Origin: Flaccisagitta enflata
Lineage: Eukaryota > Chaetognatha > Sagittoidea > Aphragmophora
Length of the DNA stretch: 64,000 nt
Assembly (NCBI GenBank): GCA_965153355.1
Contig: OZ231128.1
Location: 40,238,001-40,302,000 of the forward strand
Direction: 5' to 3'
This document shows, piece by piece, positions 59,800-64,000 of this stretch. A model generated the notes under the pieces. It was not told where the DNA came from. It worked only from the letters and a program-made list of their open reading frames with translations, and did not search any database. Position 1 is the stretch's first letter. Each line of letters starts with the position of its first letter. Both the position numbers and the translations under genes were made by a program.

Positions 59800-60425
59800 G
59801 GTCAATGCCATTCAACACTGCCGTTTGACAATGCCATTTGACAATGTCGTTTGACAATGTCGTTTGACAGTGTCGTTTGACAATGTCATTTGACAATGTC
59901 ATTTGACAATGTCTTTTGACAATGTCGTTTAACAACGGCGTTTGGCAACGCCGTTTGGCAACGCCGTTTTACAACGCCGTTTTACAACGCCGTTTTACAA
60001 CGCCGTTTTACAACGCCGTTTTACAACGCCGTTTTACAACGCCGTTTTACAACGCCGTTTTACAACGCCGTTTTACAACGCCGTTTTACAACGCCGTTTT
60101 ACAACGCCGTTTTACAACGCTGTTTACTACGCCCATATAACGCCGTATTACAACGCTATAACGCCGTTTACAACGCCGTTTTTAACGCCGTTTACAACGC
60201 CGTTTTAACGCCGTTTTACAACGCGCGTTATGTAACGCCGTTATATAACGCCGTTATACAACGCTGTATAACGCCGTTATAACGTTATACAACGCCGTAT
60301 GACAACGCCATGATAGCGCCATGACAACGCCGCATGACAACGCCGTATGACAACGCCGTATGACAACGCCGTATGACAACGCCGTATGACAACGCCGTAT
60401 GACAACGCCGTTTTATAACGCCGAT
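59800..60425. repeat. 13/14-bp satellite with stepwise unit change
   Basis: From left to right: GACAATGTCGTTT (14-bp spacing, 59820-59935), TTTTACAACGCCG (13 bp, 59950-60120), irregular TATAACGCCG variants (60120-60300), then TATGACAACGCCG (13 bp, 60325-60405). All share the ACAACGCCG or ACAATGTCG core. Confidence 0.9.
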
Positions 60426-60654
60426 TGACCCCAGTCGCGGACCCATACTCTTTCAAGATTTTTTTCTTCAGACACACAAAAATCTAAATGATAAGGAAAA
60501 AAAATTATGACAAAAACAAGATTCATTAAAGAAAAAAAATTTTTAGATATTTGAAGATGAATGTTTAAAAAAAAAAAATTTAATTGCACTGGAATATTTG
60601 CACTCAATCATTGCAATATGAAAAGAGGTCAAGGGTTAATCCACTAAAGCACGA

Positions 60655-60700
60655 ATTTCCATTCCACTGAAGCACGAGGTAGTGCTTCAGTGGAATGGGC
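60655..60700. repeat. Perfect short hairpin
   Basis: ATTCCACTGAAGCAC and GTGCTTCAGTGGAAT are separated by GAGGTA, a perfect 15-bp stem. A diverged relative is at about 57711. Confidence 0.75.
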
Positions 60701-60975
60701 CTTGACTGGCCTTATTTCCAGATCAGAGGTCGTGATTCAGTGAATAGGCCATTTTTACTGGTGTTTGATCTTAATTTCTAATAAACAAATCTTTTTTTTT
60801 TCTATTTGCTTCTTATTTTGATTTTTGCCCTATATCCCTGCTTACAAAATTTATTAGCTGCCTACAAGCAATGCTTGCTTGCTTGGGCATTTTGTCGTAC
60901 CCTGTTGTCGCGTGTCTACTTGCCTAGAGTGATTTTGTAACGGGGGAAGAGGTAGGACCCGAAGAAGTCAAGGTT

Positions 60976-61390
60976 TTGAAATTAGCTAGTTAATAGTTAA
61001 TAGTTAATAGTTGATAGTTAATAGTTTTTCAGTAGTTAACTACTAAAAGTAGTTAAAAAATTTAGCCTTTTTTATTATATCCAATGAAATATTTTCAGAA
61101 AAGAGTGGCATTCACATTGAATTTTTACAAAGTTATATTTGCCCCAATCAATTTTGGCTCACATATCAGATGTTTCTTTGTTGTAACTATGAAAAAAATT
61201 CTGTCTTTTACAAATTGATGTGAATTTTTCTAAAAAACCCATAAAATCTAAGAAAATTACCTGATTTTTGTCATCTTGTACCCAAAAATTAGTCAAGTAG
61301 TTAACTAGTTAATTTTAGTTAGTTAACTGCAGGGGTTTTCAAAATTTTAACTAGTTAACTAACTAGTTAAAGTTAACTACTTCGAGTCCT
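60976..61390. repeat. TAGTTAA-rich element
   Basis: (TAGTTAA)n at 60985-61030 and TAGTTAACTA palindromes at both ends of about 400 bp of AT-rich sequence, closing with AACTACTTCGAGTCCTAGG. It resembles an inverted-repeat transposon remnant but I cannot fix its ends. Confidence 0.4.
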
Positions 61391-61439
61391 AGGAAGAGGG
61401 GAGGGAAGGGGGTAAAGACCGAGCATCCATCGATTCCAC

Positions 61440-61600
61440 CATCCATCCATCCATCCATCCATCCATCCATCCATCCATCCATCCATTCATCCTTTCATCC
61501 ATCCATTCATCCATCATCATTCATCCATCTATCCTTCCATCCATCTATCCATCCTCCATCCATCTTTCCATCTTTCCATCCATCAGTCTATCCATCTATC
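61440..61600. repeat. (CATC)n microsatellite
   Basis: Perfect CATC at 61440-61485, then imperfect copies with TTCATC and CTATC. Confidence 0.95.
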
Positions 61601-62052
61601 CACGATATCCAACATTCTTTCATTCGTCGAGAGACATCTTCATCATTTACCTTACATGGCCATGTACAGCCACTATTTAATTACTGTGTTACGTCGTTGG
61701 TCGGTCTATCGGATTAGCAGCGTCGCGCCACTGACGTCCTTGTTTCAGTGCATTCTGTCTAGGAAATCGGGCATATTTGACAAGAAAAAAAGTTGCAACT
61801 GCCTGATTCACGATAGTACGTAAACAATAGCATAAACATGACATCGAGAATAAATAAAAGTTAACATAAGAAAGACACCGAATGTTCTAGAAGGTACATA
61901 AAGGGCGTGACATACATAAAAATCTAAAAAAAAAAAAGACTCCTGAGAACATTGACATAAACATGACCTCGAATGTGAACAAAGTATACATCGTTGATTT
62001 ATAGATTAAATAAATGCCTCTCTATTCACCTCATTCTTCTTTTCTTTCTCAG

Positions 62053-62116
62053 GCAAAATCCCGTCTACGAGCCTGCGACTGTGGCAAACAGCGACTGGAC
62101 ATCACCATCAATACAC
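62053..62116 (+). CDS. Candidate exon: cytoplasmic tail with NPxY motif
   Basis: Acceptor CTTTTCTTTCTCAG at 62039-62052. Phase 2 in (AG + G gives Arg), so the chain reads GLLAR, then QNPVYEPATVANSDWTSPSIH. NPVY fits the NPxY consensus for PTB-domain binding and clathrin adaptors and lies about 10 residues after the membrane helix. The donor CAC|GTTAGT at 62116/62117 is moderate; without splicing the frame runs on into a (GT)n artefact. The following exon was not identified with confidence and may lie beyond the window. Confidence 0.6.
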
Positions 62117-62165
62117 GTTAGTGATTGTGTTCATTTTATTATTTTGTGTGTGGATGTGTATATTT

Positions 62166-62431
<266 letters not shown>

Positions 62432-63261
62432 GTGAGTCTGTGTGTGTCTCGTGAGTCTGTGTGTGTCTCGTGTGTCTGTGTGTGTCTCATGTGTCTGTGT
62501 GTGTGCTTGTCAGTCCCATTAGTAATAGGCCATAACTATGTAAAAGTGAGCGCGATTGTGTATATTTGTTGCGCATTACGCATAGCCGAAACTTGTTTAT
62601 TTGTTTGCCTGTTTGTTTGCTTTTGGCTTCTGAGCTTGTTTGCAATTGGGAATAGGAACCGAAAAATTCTCATCATTTTGGCAGGCATAGGTTATGACTC
62701 GCCCATTACAAAGAAGAAAACGAGAAATTGTTCCCTTTTTTTCCTTTTCTTTTTTTTTTTCCATCTTTTTTTTTCCTTTCCTTGGCAAAGATCGAAGAGT
62801 TTTTACAATTTTCCATTATTTTTTTTATTTTTTTCTCGTCTTAAGATGGTCTAGATGCCAGAGACTGACAAGCACATCTTGGGCTCCTTTTAAATCCGTG
62901 GCCAAAATGGATAGAAAACATGAATGCTGTTGCAAAAAAATATTTATCTGTATTGGAGACATCATCAAGCAGAAATGATCATTCAAGTTTCCTGCATGAT
63001 GGAAGTTTTGGGACCAACAAATTTAATCTGTCAGTGATAGATTTTAGGTAACGGATACGGGCTATTTTTAATAAAGAAAATAGATTAAAAGAACCATGAA
63101 CTTCAGCGGAATTTCGTTTAAACTTTGTTACGATGAAATGGTATTGATGGCGCCAGATTTCAAACAGAAGACGGACAAATGGAGATGGACTAACCGGATG
63201 AACCTCACTAATAGACATGCGGGGCGTCATTGAACGGGACAGACCAAGGTCAACAGAAATT
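62432..63261. other. Intronic stretch with nothing recognised
   Basis: A decayed GT edge with TCGTGAGTCTGTGTGTG repeats, then T-rich and unique-looking sequence. Confidence 0.3.
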
Positions 63262-63350
<89 letters not shown>

Positions 63351-63360
63351 AACAACATCA
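63262..63360. repeat. (AAC)n then (GACAAC)n array
   Basis: About 40 bp AAC followed by about 50 bp GACAAC. Confidence 0.95.
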
Positions 63361-63497
63361 TGAATAACAACAACAACGAAAACTTAACGATAAAGACATT
63401 CAAATAGTCATTATATCTTTTTCTTTCTAACCTTCTTTCTTTCTCTCTTTCCTTCTTTCCTTCTTTCCCTCATTCTATCCTATTATTTCTATCCTTT

Positions 63498-63501
<4 letters not shown>

Positions 63502-63577
<76 letters not shown>
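63502..63577. repeat. (CT)n microsatellite
   Basis: About 76 bp CT. Acceptor-like CCGTGCTGAG (63596) and CCGACTCATCAG (63638) follow it, so an exon may start here, but no frame is convincing. Confidence 0.95.
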
Positions 63578-63579
<2 letters not shown>

Positions 63580-63716
63580 CCCACCTTCCGTGCTGAGTGG
63601 TTTCTCCCCGCCTTCTGGGCGTCACCGACTCATCAGTCGTTAGAAATACTTTGCATCCTACTCATACAACTGTTCTCCATTCAACCTCAATAACAAACCG
63701 AAAACCAGACGCCAAT

Positions 63717-63866
<150 letters not shown>

Positions 63867-64000
63867 ACAACGACAACAAGTGCGAAGAAACCGCACCGTG
63901 ATTTAATAAGTATAAATATACTCTCATATTCATCAAATACATTGTTTCGAACCGTAGGATGAGCGAACCAACGAATCAAAACGGTATCAAACACAGCCGT

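Overview
The window looks like a gene-poor, repeat-saturated stretch of an invertebrate animal genome. The evidence is spliced exons with GT-AG borders and introns of several kilobases, one metazoan-type matrix metalloproteinase, two non-LTR retrotransposons, an LTR element, several TA-flanked inverted-repeat elements, and microsatellites of up to about 0.3 kb (dinucleotide) and 0.9 kb (trinucleotide). I cannot name the species.

The only host gene I can support is a matrix metalloproteinase (MMP) on the + strand. Five exons at 3.0-16.0 kb encode a signal peptide and propeptide with the cysteine switch PRCGNPD, a furin-type site RNRR, the catalytic domain with HEIGHILGLKH, and hemopexin-like sequence. 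Exon 3 (12090-12233) carries the structural zinc loop. It is easily missed because a 7.1-kb LTR element and a 280-bp microsatellite bracket it. Eight further candidate exons on the same strand (26.9-62.1 kb) encode a hemopexin-like piece, a basic/acidic segment, a long serine-rich stalk, a transmembrane helix and a cytoplasmic tail with an NPVY motif. Their splice phases agree at five consecutive junctions. The most economical reading is one membrane-type MMP gene of more than 59 kb, but the link between exon 5 (which runs into a TGA) and the downstream exons is not resolved.

Mobile DNA fills the introns. There is an LTR element with 524-bp LTRs that look identical, a TTGAC target duplication and no gag-pol (4518-11665). 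A complete 3.9-kb non-LTR retrotransposon with a 12-bp target duplication and an intact 1242-codon ORF lies at 41646-45554. Its ORF has a 2A-like N-terminus, endonuclease, reverse transcriptase, a zinc knuckle, and a polyproline tail with two SUMO-interaction-like motifs. A 5'-truncated second reverse transcriptase is fused to an (AG)n tract (33.9-35.8 kb). TA-flanked inverted-repeat elements lie at 8079, 17201, 22926, 38919 and 57799; the one at 22926 encodes only a DNA-binding-domain-sized protein.

The most unusual signal is a group of short interspersed families (called A to G here). Many start with a GTCGCGTGCACGCGAC-like hairpin followed by a (GTCC/GGTC)n tract, and several carry an internal tandem array. 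Family D consists of 34-bp inverted ends, each a hairpin, around a variable array of 20-bp units; copies here carry different unit sequences. Simple repeats and local satellites (14, 26, 161, 13 and 7 bp units) make up much of the rest. Most long open frames in the window are artefacts of these repeats.
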